Origin: Persicaria tinctoria
Lineage: Eukaryota > Streptophyta > Magnoliopsida > Caryophyllales > Polygonaceae
Assembly: GCA_037127255.1 (NCBI GenBank)
Contig: JBANSL010000012.1
Location: 34,091,115-34,155,114 of the forward strand
Direction: 5' to 3'
Length of the DNA: 64,000 nt
Part shown: positions 1-13,300 of the stretch, one piece after another
How positions within the stretch are numbered: position 1 is the stretch's first letter
Layout of the letters: the number at the start of each line of letters is the position of its first letter
The notes under the pieces: model-generated
Databases searched by the model: none
What the model was told of the DNA's origin: nothing
What the model saw: the letters and a program-made list of their open reading frames with translations, nothing else
Translations under genes and position numbers: made by a program

Positions 1-469
1 TAAGTAATCCTGCAACAAATGAGAGATAGGAGCAGGAACCATATCGAAAGTAACAGAATTGACTAAAACTTCCTGTTGAAGCAAAATGATATATGGTCTA
101 TGTGTGTCCTGAGTGTTTGTAAAATTCAAAGGCTGCGTTGTGAGCGCCCTTTTCTCCACGGATCCCTTAAGAGAAGAAGACAGAGTCCTCGTGGCTGAAA
201 AAGACATGGGTGTAGCTGCAGAGGCTGCGAATGCGGTTGAATTGGTCACGGGGGGCGGCTGTTGCAGGGGCTGCGGGTGTGGCTCCATGGGCTGCGGGCG
301 CGACTTTTCCAGCAGGTCCGTCCATGCTGCTAGTGGCCTCCTTTCATGCAACAACCTCCTTTTCGGCTTGTTGTTGGCGCTTACGTACCTGATCCTTTAA
401 AACAGCTTGAAGAGATAGGGGTGGGAGAGTAACTGGTGCAGGACGAACGTCGTTGGCTTTTTCGTCCTT
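1..469 (-). pseudogene. Chromovirus-like gypsy pol, linker upstream of RT (fragment)
   Basis: Read on the minus strand, this stretch is open in two successive frames. The first part (about 469-355) gives a Lys/Gln/Arg-rich segment, then a stop. The second (about 355-1) gives a linker ending in VPAPISHLLQDYL. That ending resembles the sequence of Ty3/gypsy polyproteins just before the reverse transcriptase, where a hydrophobic helix precedes 'DVFPEE'-type residues. I infer that it continues the gypsy gag-protease at 12750-14642, the two halves being separated by the insertion at 470-12749. RT would lie left of position 1. At least one frameshift separates the two open parts. Lineage is uncertain because RT is not in view. 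Confidence 0.5.
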
Positions 470-1075
470 TGACAAATATCAGTAATATCCTAACTCAATG
501 GTCAAACCAATAGATTAGTAAACCAATAGATTGATAAACCCATAAACTAGTATAGCGATGAAGTCTAGAGTCGAACCCACAGGGAAAAACGGCTGCAATG
601 CTATGTTTCTAACAATGATTCTTAAGAAAAAAGCAATAGTTTATGGCAAATTGATAACAAAGTAAAGCAAACAGATCAATAATTGCAAAGTAGTGATAAT
701 AATATAGAGAATATTTCACATGTAATTCTCGACAATGGTTGAGGTTCAAGATCCTAGGATTGATTCAATAGATATTAATAAAGCATATGTCGACTTGACT
801 AAGGTTGATAGATCCGTAAAGATACAATCTTTGTATTCAATATCACTAAAGAATAGCATTAAAAACTCAAGTTCTAAGACCAATTGGTATATCGATTTAA
901 TGCAAATAGAAGACAAGGGAGCAACCCTCTCGACCCTATAAACACTTATTCTACATAGATCAATCGAAATCATCCACCACAAAGACATAGAAATATCACT
1001 AAATCAATGACTTCGTTAGCTATCTAGAAAAAAACAACGAATTCATAGCATAGATGCCATTCCTAACATGGTAAT

Positions 1076-3077
1076 TGTTAGTAGGAGGAAATCGAGATTG
1101 AAATATAATGACATAAATCAAACCAGATTCGTGCCCACGCAAATAATTACAAGACCTCCTCCTGATGTAGCAGCGGGAAGTCAGGATCGATCCTCGAGGA
1201 AGCACGTCAGCGGATCTCAGGTAGCAGCAAATCTCACAGACAGAAAATTGGACAAAAAGACAGAAATAACAAAGAAAAGTGGAAAAGAAAACAAAATCAT
1301 AGAAACTCATCGATATCGACTAAAGTTCCTCGATATCGAGTAACAATATCGACCAACAGAAACCAAAATCGACCAACAGAAACAGAAATCAAACAGACTC
1401 AACTCGATCTCGACCAAATGAACTCGACATCGAGTAAACAACACGAGATCGACAAAACCTCCTCGAAATCGACAAACTCAGAAACTAAAATTCGAAGCTT
1501 TTCGTAACACAGAACGCGGATTTCGACGAAATAAATCAATAAACTAAAATACTTCCAAGGTCAGGGATTCAACACCACAACGATAACCATGCAAAGTAAC
1601 ATATACATGCATAAAAGATCATGCTTTTCATCAAATAACTTTCGTTATTAACAAATAGGAAGATAGAGGCTTTTGCATAAACCCTAATTGTTACTAACCA
1701 TTTTCACATAATTAACCCAAGTTGTATTAAGATCACTTTCGCTTCAATAACACAAACAATGATCACCTTCAACTTTCGCAAAAGAATCATGCTCGCAGGA
1801 ATAGAAGACGAATTGCATAAAAAGCTCAAACCTTTAACGCATCATTTCACAGGGCTACCGCCGGGCTCACCCCGACCCTAGAAGTGGGTGGACTACTCGC
1901 TCTTCATCATTAATAAGCTCATCAATAATAAAAGGGAATAACTTTGCATAAAAATAAACTAAAAATAAAGCTTACAACCGAAAAAGCCAAATCCGCTCTC
2001 GCCTTTCCACCTTGTCGTCGCCACAAGCTCTCTCTCTCTCTCTACTTACTACCTCTTCTCCTTCTCTAGAATTGAATGAATGAAAATCAGCCCCTAAGGC
2101 TTTATTTATAGGCTTCATTCCCTCTCTAATTAGGAAATAAAATCTTATCTATATTTATATCTATCTATCTAATTTATTAAGATAAAACCTGGAAATAAAT
2201 AAATCAATCAACTAGGACTATATCTAATGTGGATAAAATATCTTCTCTCTTGACTTGATAACACTTGATAGATCTTGATAGAATTTCATCTAAAAAATAT
2301 CACCATTGGATTCGGGATAGAAACTTAACAAGATCTCGGACTACTCGACGTCGGCTACTAGGGATTTCCTCGATATCGAGTAGAATTGCTCGATATCGAG
2401 TAGCATTTTATTCGTCTTCCGCTTAGCAACTCGATTTCGGCCTCCAGGACAGCACATCAACTTGACTTTTCCTCGATATCGAGAAGATTTCCTCGACATT
2501 GAGTAACTTTTCCTCGGTTTACAGATCAGCTCCTCGACGTTGGCTACCAGTAGTGGAAATCGACTAGGATTTTACTCGATATCGACCAAATCATGTCGAT
2601 ATCGACTAATCTGCTCCAGCTCCCAGCTTCATTTGTCGATGTCTGGTGCTCCAGCTCGATACGGGCTTGGTCGATATCGAGTAAAACAGCTCGATATCGA
2701 CTAGTGTCATCAGCTCTGCTCGATATTGGTCAACACTGGTGGGAATCGACTTCTGGTACTCGATATCGACTAAATGAGGTCGATATCGACTTGATAATGT
2801 CGAGTTGATTTTCTTGCTTTTAGCTCTATTTGTCATGGTTTCGCTACTCCTTGACCTCGGACTTCTGTAGTTGACTTCGAGCTTTTCTTCTTTTCTCAGA
2901 ACTACTGTAAATTGCTTCGGTTTCTGCGATTTTAAACAGAAACCGGTGTAGATTCCATAATTTGGAAAATAAGCATAAACTACATAGATTATGTACTATC
3001 CTATCCCAAATGTATGAAATGTATGCAGAAAATGATATAAAAGATAGTATAAAACATGGCGAATTCGGCTCACATCA
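1076..3077 (-). repeat. 3' LTR of element A
   Basis: About 2.0 kb, pairing with 9935-12106. In element orientation it runs from U3 (high coordinates) to U5 (low coordinates). TATAAATAAA lies at 2110-2101. TCGA-NN-TCGA motifs cluster in two blocks: upstream of the TATA box (about 2340-2800) and downstream (about 1310-1460). Confidence 0.85.
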
Positions 3078-3248
3078 AACACCCCATGCTTAAGCTTGCT
3101 TGCAAGCAAGCTTAAGTATGGGGTGTTTGATGTTGAGAGTTTTGATTTCTTCCCCTGAATGACAATTAAAAGTATTGCTTGAGGAAAATTGTCCTCAAGC
3201 AATACTTATAATTGTCATTCAGGGGAAGAAATCAAAACTCTCAACATC
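3072..3248. repeat. Two adjacent hairpins (back-to-back inverted repeats) at the PPT/LTR junction
   Basis: 3072-3102 and 3103-3133 form a palindrome with no spacer and one mismatched pair; it contains the last six LTR bases plus the CACCCCAT...CTTGCTTG segment next to the LTR. 3129-3185 and 3192-3248 form a second inverted repeat with 57-bp arms, one mismatch and a 6-bp loop. The related element at 63566-63660 has the same two segments once each, in simple order. So this copy gained reversed duplicates of both. Confidence 0.9.
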
Positions 3249-4439
3249 TTAGATTCATTGACATATGTCTCTGCAATCAATCACCATCCTCGAAAAGGTA
3301 CTAGTGTCACAAATCCATGTATGTGCAATTAAAAAGCAACATCTACTCATAAAAGGAGGGTTATGCAAAACAATTCATGAGTGACAAAGAATTAATAATC
3401 AAGAGGACTTTAATATAAGCTCAATAAGGAGTAGATTGGTAAAAGGCTAAAAGGTGGGCAATTTTTGGCAATGTGGTGCTAATAATCCGGGGAAATGGAG
3501 TATTTTTAAACTTTCATACCACATTCCTTCTTCCTTTGATTTCTCACCTTTCACTCTTTCGCTCAATGCTTTTTTCAATAATATGCTTTTACCTCTCTAA
3601 CCTCAGCACTGCCTTCTCACGAGTCGCAAATATGGATGTCATGAATGGCCCCGGATACTTAGTGCTTTGGACTCCTCACATGTGTGTCCCATCTCACTGA
3701 ACTATTATATCAGTAAGCGGGGTCAATCTACCTTTATCTCCTAAGGTGACCAGATTTTCTTTCACTCATTAAATTTTCCATATATTCAAACATTCCTACC
3801 AAACTCCATATAATGATAATAACAACACAAACACCATATGACAATAGTCTCCATAATGTAGCTTTCATTCTCAACATAGTCCTCGGATGGGAAATAAAAT
3901 AAAGAATGGGGAATATTTAGATCATGTGGAGCATAATATGGCTTTTGTGATGCATAACCATAGGTAAGGCTAGGATATAAACAATATGAGGTTATATGGA
4001 AATATAAAGTCCTCCATCCTCTTATCATGCAACATGTCAAAAGCAACTTCAAATTTTACCCTCTTTCATGGTTTTCAAGAAAATATGCACTTCATTGTGA
4101 CTTCCCTTTACTAGGCAATTTCATGCTATATCAATCCAATTTTGCATCGTCGAGTTCAATTAACGCTTCCATGACATTAATAAAAAAAATTTAATGGGGG
4201 TCATTTTTTCAAACTTTGGAAAACATGCATGTAAGCACATAAATATATAATGAATTCCAAAATAACCATGTATAAGCAATTCAAGAAATAAACTTTAAAA
4301 ATGCACATAAAAATGTCAAATATGGTCAAATATGCACAAAGTAAGCCCTTCCCCCACCGCATATTTAAACAATACAGTGTCCTCATTGTATAAAAATTAA
4401 GGGTAAAAAAAGAAACTCACTAGACAGATGTGCAGGACG
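3249..4439 (-). other. 3' untranslated region of element A
   Basis: Non-coding sequence homologous to 38160-39830 in element B and 63640-64000 in the right-edge element; shared landmarks include CTCGAAAAGGTACTAGTGTC (A and right edge) and TACAGTGTCCTCA near the end of the region (A and B). No credible ORF; the short open frames here have no recognisable content. Confidence 0.65.
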
Positions 4440-4444
4440 TCCTC

Positions 4445-6467
4445 TGTTGTAGGAGAAAATCGAGAATTGCAATAAAATATAAATAAAATGCAGCAAACCA
4501 GATTCCGTCCCTTGCAAATAATTACAAGACTTCCTCCTGATGCAGTAGTGGGAAGTTAGGATCGATCCACGAGAAAGCGTGTCAGCGAATCCTAGGTAGC
4601 GGTGAAATCTCACGGTCAGAAGTCGACAACAGGAGTCCTAGATCTCGAGTACAACAATTCGATAGAAGATCGGACAGTCGAACACAGCACAACAGCAAGC
4701 ACAGGGTCTCGTCGATCTCGACTAGGTCCTACTCGAGATCGAGTAGCGTCGTCTTGGTCGAGTTGGGTCTGGTCGATTTTCTGCACACAGAAGCTACGGC
4801 GATGCTGGATTGAAGATTAGTGGTCGAGATCGACAGGCTTGGTCGAGGTCGAGTAGACAGAGAATAAAACGAAACAACGAAATAAAGTAAAGGCAAATGC
4901 TTTTGGGATTTCGAACTAAACTTTATGTAAAAGGACTTCCAAGATTGGGGTTGCAACAACGATAACCAAGCATGCATAAGATAGAATCGGACAGATAATC
5001 ATGTGAATTTCATCAAAGGATTAAGCTTTTGCCTTTTCCAACAATTAGACAACTCTCTCAAGAAACCCTAATTGTCTCTACCGATTTTATGTTTACAATC
5101 CAAGTTGTTAGCATGGATCTCCATTAGATGGGTAATAAACACATAAACAAGTAGGAAAATGCTCAAAACACGATAAAGGTCGGATCTTTACCTCAGGCAC
5201 GCATGGCTATTGTCAGGCTCGCCCCAACCCTAGAAGTGGGTGGACTACTCGCGCTTCATCGCAAACTCAGACATCATCGATTGAAAGAAAACAACTTGCA
5301 TTAAAATAAATTGTCGAAAGTACAACCGAACAAAGCCAACTTGCTCTCGCTTCTTCACTCCACTCGGCCTCACTTTTTCTCTCTCCTACTTCTCCTACTT
5401 ACTTCTTTCTCCTCCTAATTGTGTGTGATTGAAAATGAATGAAAAACCAGCCCCTAGGGCTTTATTTATAGCCTTCTATTCCTTGCTATTCAAGGATAGA
5501 ATATCTCTATCTATATCTAAAAGGCTTAAAAGATAAATAAATTGCTTTAAGGGAAATAAATCTAAAAGGAAAAGATAAATCTAAAATAGGTAGAATGTCT
5601 TCATGTTGATAGGTCTTCCTTCCATAGATAGAATTTGATAGATCTCGGCCAACTCGACTTCCTTAGGCTCCAAGGAATCCCAACTCGACAAGGATTGCTC
5701 AAAGCGCGTAACGCGGCTTCGGACACGGCTCGTCGATCTCGACCAGCTCTACTCGAGATCGACTAGGATTGTCGTCGATTGGGCTTCTCGAACAGATCTG
5801 CTCGACATGGCTCGGATCTGGTGGTTCTGGCTCCTCGATCTCGACTAGCTGTACTCGAGATCGAGTAGGGTTCGGTCGGCGTCTCCGTCTTCGGCTTCTC
5901 GATTTGGCACAACTCGTCGACTCCGGACATGGCTCCTCGATCTCGACCAAGGCTACTCGACATCGAGTAGGATTCCAGGAGTCGGGTTGTCTCTGACTTA
6001 GTGTCCTCAATCAGCTCTGCTCGACCAGGTCTGCTCGACAAAGTTGGTCGATATTGAGTAATATGTACTCGATATCGAGTACACTTGGCTTCAGCTTTCT
6101 GCTCTGTTCTTGAAACGCACTTTTCTGAGTCCTCGTTTTTCGGATTGACGCATATGACCATGCGTTGGAAAGCTCTTTCCGAGGGCTACAACTCTCATGA
6201 AGACATAAAAGCTTCATTCAGAACAAAGAATGGTGAAAAATGGCCTTTTTTCCAGCTGCATCATTCTTAGCTTCTCCATGAGTTTCCTTTAAGCTCCAAA
6301 GTGCGTCCGATTTCTGCGAAATATAACCAAAACTTGTGTAGACCTCCATATATTGCAAATAAGTGTAAACCACACAGATTCTGTATTATTCTAACCCAAA
6401 TATATGCAATGTATGCAGAAATCGATATAAAAGTAAGTGTAAAACATGGCAAATTAGGCTCACAACA
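4445..6467 (-). mobile_element. Solo LTR of a second Athila family inside element A
   Basis: 2,023 bp starting TGTTGTAGGAG and ending GCTCACAACA, flanked by a perfect 5-bp duplication TCCTC (4440-4444 and 6468-6472). It shares layout with the other Athila-family LTRs: a TATAAATAAA box on the minus strand (5470-5461) and TCGA-NN-TCGA blocks at about 5690-6085 and 4640-4850. No internal sequence remains, which fits LTR-LTR recombination. It is a fourth nesting level: chromovirus, LTR E, Athila A, this LTR. Confidence 0.9.
5461..5470 (-). promoter_or_regulatory. TATA box of the solo LTR
   Basis: TATAAATAAA on the minus strand, followed by GCCCTAGGGGCT. The same TATA context recurs in every Athila-family LTR of the window (2110, 11138, 37138, 46676, 62629, and on the plus strand at 20772). 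Confidence 0.65.
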
Positions 6468-6686
6468 TCCTCATAATCGAGTGCTTTGCTGCTGGGCCTA
6501 GTCCTGATTTTAGCTTGCTTCTAACCCCATGGACCTGAAAAATGTAGAAGAGAAATACCTACAATAGAAAAACTAAAAGTTCAAAACCAAAAACAAACAA
6601 AAAGCAACAATGTCCAAAAGTCCTAATAAATGTCTATTTACATGCGCTAGATTTTATAGTCGCTAGGCCGAATTTCTCCATTAAGC

Positions 6687-7386
6687 TCAAGGTGGCATTT
6701 GCAGGGCCCGTGTAGCTTGGGCTTCAAATAGAACTCCATTCTTGTCCATCAGCTGCAGTCCGCCTGAATGGATCTTGTTTACCGTAAAAGGCCCCATCTT
6801 TTTGTTGTTGAATTTGTTGGGAAACCAATGATCCTTTGATTTGGAAACATAGAGGTTGTCTCCAACTTCATACTCCTTAGGCTCATCATTGGAAATCCTA
6901 CATAAGAGCACATACCAAGGCAAACCTCTCCCATGTATAGATAAATCTTTAATTGAAATAGGAGAAGAAAGATCCATACTTTGGCTTACCTTCGCTGAAT
7001 CAGATTCGGGAAACTCAGATTTTGGTCGATTTCGAGTAAGATTACTCGATGTCGAGAAATTTTCTTCGTCTGATGGACTGCTAGTCGAAGAAGATGCAGT
7101 CGAGGGAGGCGTTTTTTGGTTGACATCGATAAGTTTGCTCGATGTCGAGGAAATCGGCTCATCTGGTGGACTGCTGGTCGAGGGAGGAGAAGTCGAGGAC
7201 GCAGACTTTTGGTCGATATCGACCAATTTGGTCGATATCGAGTTTTTCCCGGCTTCCAGTGTAATGCTTGTCGAGGGAAGAGAAGTCGAGGACGCAGTAG
7301 TGTTTTGGTCGATGTCGACCAATTTGGTCGATGTCGAGTTGTCCTCGGCTTTGAATGGATTGCTCGACGAAGCTGCTGCCATTGGA
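6687..7386 (-). pseudogene. Athila A pol remnant: linker fused to integrase C-terminal tail
   Basis: A 231-codon open frame. Its N-terminal half is Ser/Thr-rich with repeats such as STSTKLVDIDQ, encoded by TCGA-NN-TCGA motifs. Then comes a segment (SPISIKDLSIHGRGLPWY) that aligns with element B's linker between RNase H and integrase (SPIHDIYAIKGPKVPWY). The C-terminal part (GPFTVNKIHSGGLQLMDKNG) resembles the Athila integrase C-terminus (GPFTV...G.V.I.D). RT, RNase H and the integrase core are absent between these parts. Several other frames are open here because the motif core is stop-free; this one is chosen because of its homology to element B and to integrase tails. Confidence 0.6.
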
Positions 7387-7439
7387 GAGCTCTAAGTTTG
7401 GTCGATGTCGACCAAATTACTCGATGTCGAGTAACTCTG

Positions 7440-8100
7440 GTGGACTTCGACCCCATATCCCTCTTTTCCAGCTCTTCAGAAGTCATATTTCTTACCTTAG
7501 GCTCCCCGCATGTAATGTAACTAGCTGACATAGATTTTACCTCTTCCATGGGACCTGTGTGCCTTCCAGATTTATTAAAAGAATACTCAATTACCTCATC
7601 GCTGATGTTGAAAGTAGTACTCCCTTTCTTACGCTTATGTTGGCATCCACTGTCGCCAAGAAGGGCCTTTCTAAAATAATTGGACAAGCAGGGTCCTCTA
7701 CCATATCAATAACTAGAAAATCAGCAGGGACAAAGAACTTACCTACTTGCACTGGCACATTGTCCACCATGCCTGTTGGGATGACCACCGTGTTGTTTGC
7801 CATATAAAGCTTAGCATCCAGGCACCTATTTTAATCTTGGACCATATTGTTAAAGGCATTATACTCACACTGGCTCCAAGATCACATAAAGCATTAAATT
7901 TGTATTGACCAAATCCAATTGTTATAGCAAACTTACCTGGATCTGGCCTTTTCTCAAGAATGTCCATCTGGCTGCACTCCTCTGTAATCTCAGCCATTGA
8001 CCGCTTTTTGCTTAGGATCTCCTTGAGGAACTTGACATATGATGGCATTTCATTAAGAGCTTCTGTAAAGGGTATGGTGACATTGAGCTTATGAAGCATC
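7440..8100 (-). pseudogene. Athila A aspartic protease region (frameshifted)
   Basis: Minus-strand frames align with element B's protease: a helical N-terminal segment (NVTIPFTEALNEMP), the active-site motif CDLGASVSIMP (around 7880), the flap-side segment MANNTVVIPTGMVDNVPV and the C-terminal PACPIILERPFLATVDANI. In element B the same site reads ILGRPFLATADANI, so the family's usual ILGRPFL is altered to ILERPFL here. Frameshifts near 7800 and 7620 break the reading frame. The protease would have cleaved the Gag-Pol polyprotein; this copy is probably inactive. Confidence 0.65.
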
Positions 8101-9760
8101 TTGATGAAGCGCTGGAAATTATTCTCTGCTGGGTCCTTTGGAGATTTTGTCGAAAAGGCAGATTTTTCTTCGTCGGAGCCAGAACAGATGTCAGAGGTGT
8201 TGCAGCATCCTCGATGTCGACTTGATTCTTCTCAACATCGACAAGATCTTCCTCGATATCGACCAGTTTTCTCGATGTCGAGTTGGAGTGATGTGCAGAC
8301 GAATCAAGGTCAAGCTGTTCCTCGACATCGACTTGGTTTTGGTCGACATCGACCAAATTTTGGTCGATATCGAGTTGATGTTGGTCTTTGTCGAGTTGTT
8401 GTTCAACTCTGTCCTGCTGCTTTCCGACCTCTGGCTCACGTAGTTGGTGCCTGCTCCTGAGTTTTACGGCTGCAATGTGTCCGGTCTTCCCCTTGGTATT
8501 GGGCTCAGAAGATCCAGGGAGCATACCTGACTGTCTGGGAACGCCTGCTGCTAGCTGGCCAATCTGTGTCTCCATTAATTTCCGCCATATATCAATCTCC
8601 CCAAGCCTAGAGTTGACACTTTGTATCTGAGTGTATACGGAGTTGAAGGATTGCTTGGTATCTGAATGGTTCCTCCGCATTTCCTCTAGGATGGTCTTTA
8701 GGTTATCCCTCTTCTGGTCCCTTTCCGGATGTCCTGGAGCTCTGTATGGCGGGGGGGGGGGGGGGGGGTTTCCTAGGGGTACCTTGGTTCCATTGTGGTT
8801 GCTGAAACCTTTGGTCCCCCATATAGCGATTGGGACCCCCTGCGTAAGCTACCTCCTCGTGGTTTTCTGCCATCCTGACTTGCTCTGTGTGTGGGCACTC
8901 AGTAGTGGTGTGCCGCTGTGATCCGCATTCGATGCAGGGCTGGTTGACAGAAAGATACTTGACTTGCTTGAGGAGCTTGCGATTCTGATCTCTATAGTAC
9001 TGCTCTTTGACATCTGGGTCAATCTCCTTAGAAGGCTCATAGAGGGGCATGGGTGGGGCTGGCCTGGCATAGGCATTCTCTTCATAGTTTATTGGAGTCC
9101 CATATTTTTTGTCGTAGTTGCTCAGCTTGTCGAGGGTAGCCCATGTCCCAGCTGGCAGCATTGTCAGATACTCATAATGAGTATACGTGTTGATCATATC
9201 CTTAGTGGCCAGGTCAAGAGAATTGAAGAAGATCTCCTGAACGATGCAGGGTTGCTGTCCATGTGTAGGGCAGGAGGAAAGAACTTGTTGAGAAATTCCT
9301 GCCTCAGTTCAGCCCATGTTGTGAGAGATCGTGGACGAAGACCTTCAAGCCACTTCAGTGCTGTGCCAGCCAGAGACCAACGAAAAGCCTTCATCATGAC
9401 ATATTCCAAAGTGGTACCTTCGGCAAGAGTACGCCACATATCAGTAAAGTTGGTGATATGTTGAAGAGGACATTCATTAAATCTACCAAAGAAAGCATTA
9501 TTTTTAATTTCAATTAGGAAAGGAATGCGAATCTCATAATTATTTTTAAGGATTAGAATGGCCGATTCAGGTACGACGAGAGTCTGGTGCATGTAATACT
9601 CTGAAGTGGTAGGGTATTGGGCAAGCTCAGCTTCCACCTGTCTCCTTCGCTCCGTTTCTTGTGTAATGCGTTCTCTCTCAGCGTTGAGAGCAGTATCCTT
9701 GGCGGCTAGTTCCCTCTGAAGCCTCTCAATTATCTCAGCTTGTGTTTCAGCAGTAGCCAT
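8101..9760 (-). pseudogene. Athila A gag (broken)
   Basis: The start MATAETQAEIIERLQ is placed at 9760 because element B begins identically (MAAAETQEQ). The capsid-like part includes NFTDMWRTLAEGTTLEYVMMKAFRWSLAGTALKWLEGL. A frameshift or deletion near 9195 precedes the second part, which carries the zinc knuckle CIECGSQRHTTTEC (around 8920). An 18-base G tract (8751-8768), much shorter in element B, breaks the frame again. The remaining C-terminal linker (8680-8101) contains LDIDQNLVDVDQNQVDVEE-type repeats encoded by TCGA-NN-TCGA motifs. Gag would form the virus-like particle. Confidence 0.65.
8751..8768. repeat. Poly-G tract in gag of element A
   Basis: 18 consecutive G; element B has a short GGGGGG run at the homologous place (about 44487). 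It causes a frameshift. Confidence 0.9.
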
Positions 9761-9913
9761 GATCCTTTTTAGTTTAGAATGGATGTGTATAAGGCGTTTC
9801 GGACCGTTTAAGGCGTCAAACTTAGGTGTTTGACCAGAACGGCGCATACACCTGCAAACTCAAAACTTAAAGTAAAACATGATATCTAACTACCTAAGGC
9901 GCGAATGATTGCT

Positions 9914-9931
9914 TCCCCGCCAACAGCGTCA
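9914..9931 (-). other. Primer binding site of element A (tRNA-Asp type, mutated)
   Basis: The plus strand reads TCCCCGCCAACAGCGTCA, three mismatches from the plant tRNA-Asp 3' end preserved in element B at 45631-45648, and lies just inside the LTR at 9935. Confidence 0.7.
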
Positions 9932-9934
9932 ATT

Positions 9935-12106
<2,172 letters not shown>

Positions 12107-12749
12107 GTGATCAATCATAGAAAGGAACACAAATATAATCAATAAGAACAAAATGATAAATATACTTAGAAATAACTAATTGAAATCAAATCCTAACAAT
12201 TCATTCAACCATGTCTTCGAATCACAAGCGAAACTATGAGTTTAGCAACTCATAGCCAAAGTAACGCCCATATCTCTCAAAGTAGTTCTCTCCTTTCAAC
12301 AACACAGCAAACAGTTGAATATGAATGAAGTAAACCTAAATAGAGTCGTGGAAACCTTAGGAAATAAGATAATAATATAATATTCTAATAGAATCATATG
12401 ACTTAAAGTCTGCAATGCTTAACAAGGACTAGCGGAGGGCGCTGGTGGAAAAGCGACGGGCACCGTCCCATCAGTGACGAACTTTCTCCTTAGCTTCAAT
12501 GTTGTGCTTTCTTGCTCCTTAATAGCTCATTCCTTAGCCTTCTTATGCTCCAAAATATGTCATTTAAGCTCCTCCAAGATCCTATCCAAGATTAGAATGT
12601 AAAACTGCAGAATAAACACTAAAAACGCGTAGATTCCAAACTCGAACACTTCACAAGAAAGATACGGAAATAGACTACAATATATGCAAAAATCTTATGT
12701 AAATGCAATAAGAACCACCTATAATGCCTATATGAAATATGCATTATCA

Positions 12750-13300
12750 ATAACTCTCCTCCCATCATAGTTAAAAGCATAGGTATTTAAGCGTCCATCA
12801 TGAATAACTTGCCTATCATATAACCAAGTTCGACCTATTAGAATATGACTACAATCCATTTTAGCAACATCACACAATACTTGATCACAATATGAGCCAA
12901 TTTGAAAGGAAACAAAGCATTGTTTAGTAACAAGAGTGTCGGAGTTACCGTCAGTTATGTCGTGTGTTGCTCCAGGTGTAGTAGCAAGATGGAGATACTC
13001 GACCACTTTCTCATTGTTCAAGTTATAACAGCTCTCTCCATCAATTATGACTGTGAGTATGGCTTCCCGGACTACACACTTGGTGTGAAAGATGTTCTCC
13101 CGTTGATCAGCCGCCGGAGCTTCTTGAAGTGTGAGAACACGTCGGTTGACCAAGCAAAGAGCATCCTCTAAGGAGTCGGGGTCGATGTTGGTGTTGTCCT
13201 CATGAGAAACATGCACCGACTCCTCCACTTCGGCTAAACTTATGGGATTTTCGAAAGCTTCCTCCTCATAGTAGAAGTCTCCCATGTCTTTGAGCAATAC
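12750..13300 (-). pseudogene. Chromovirus-like gypsy protease (truncated by LTR insertion)
   Basis: The minus-strand frame contains a repeated-Glu N-terminal part (YYEEEAFENP), then a retroviral-type protease region ending CDVAKMDCSHILIGRTWLYDRQVIHDGRLNTYAF. That signature (D-x-CHxLLGRPWxxDRxxxHDGxxNTY) is typical of plant chromoviruses. The reading runs straight into LTR relic E at 12749. The continuation is inferred at 469-1. The zinc knuckle just upstream (about 13370-13330) is C-x2-stop-x4-H-x4-C: its second Cys position is a TGA stop. Confidence 0.7.

Noticed and set aside
6856..8639. Long plus-strand ORFs (for example 6856-7395, 7116-7520, 8101-8460) rich in VDID/RYR/SIS residues
   Set aside because: They are antisense to gag-pol of element A and open only because TCGA-NN-TCGA is stop-free in all frames on both strands.
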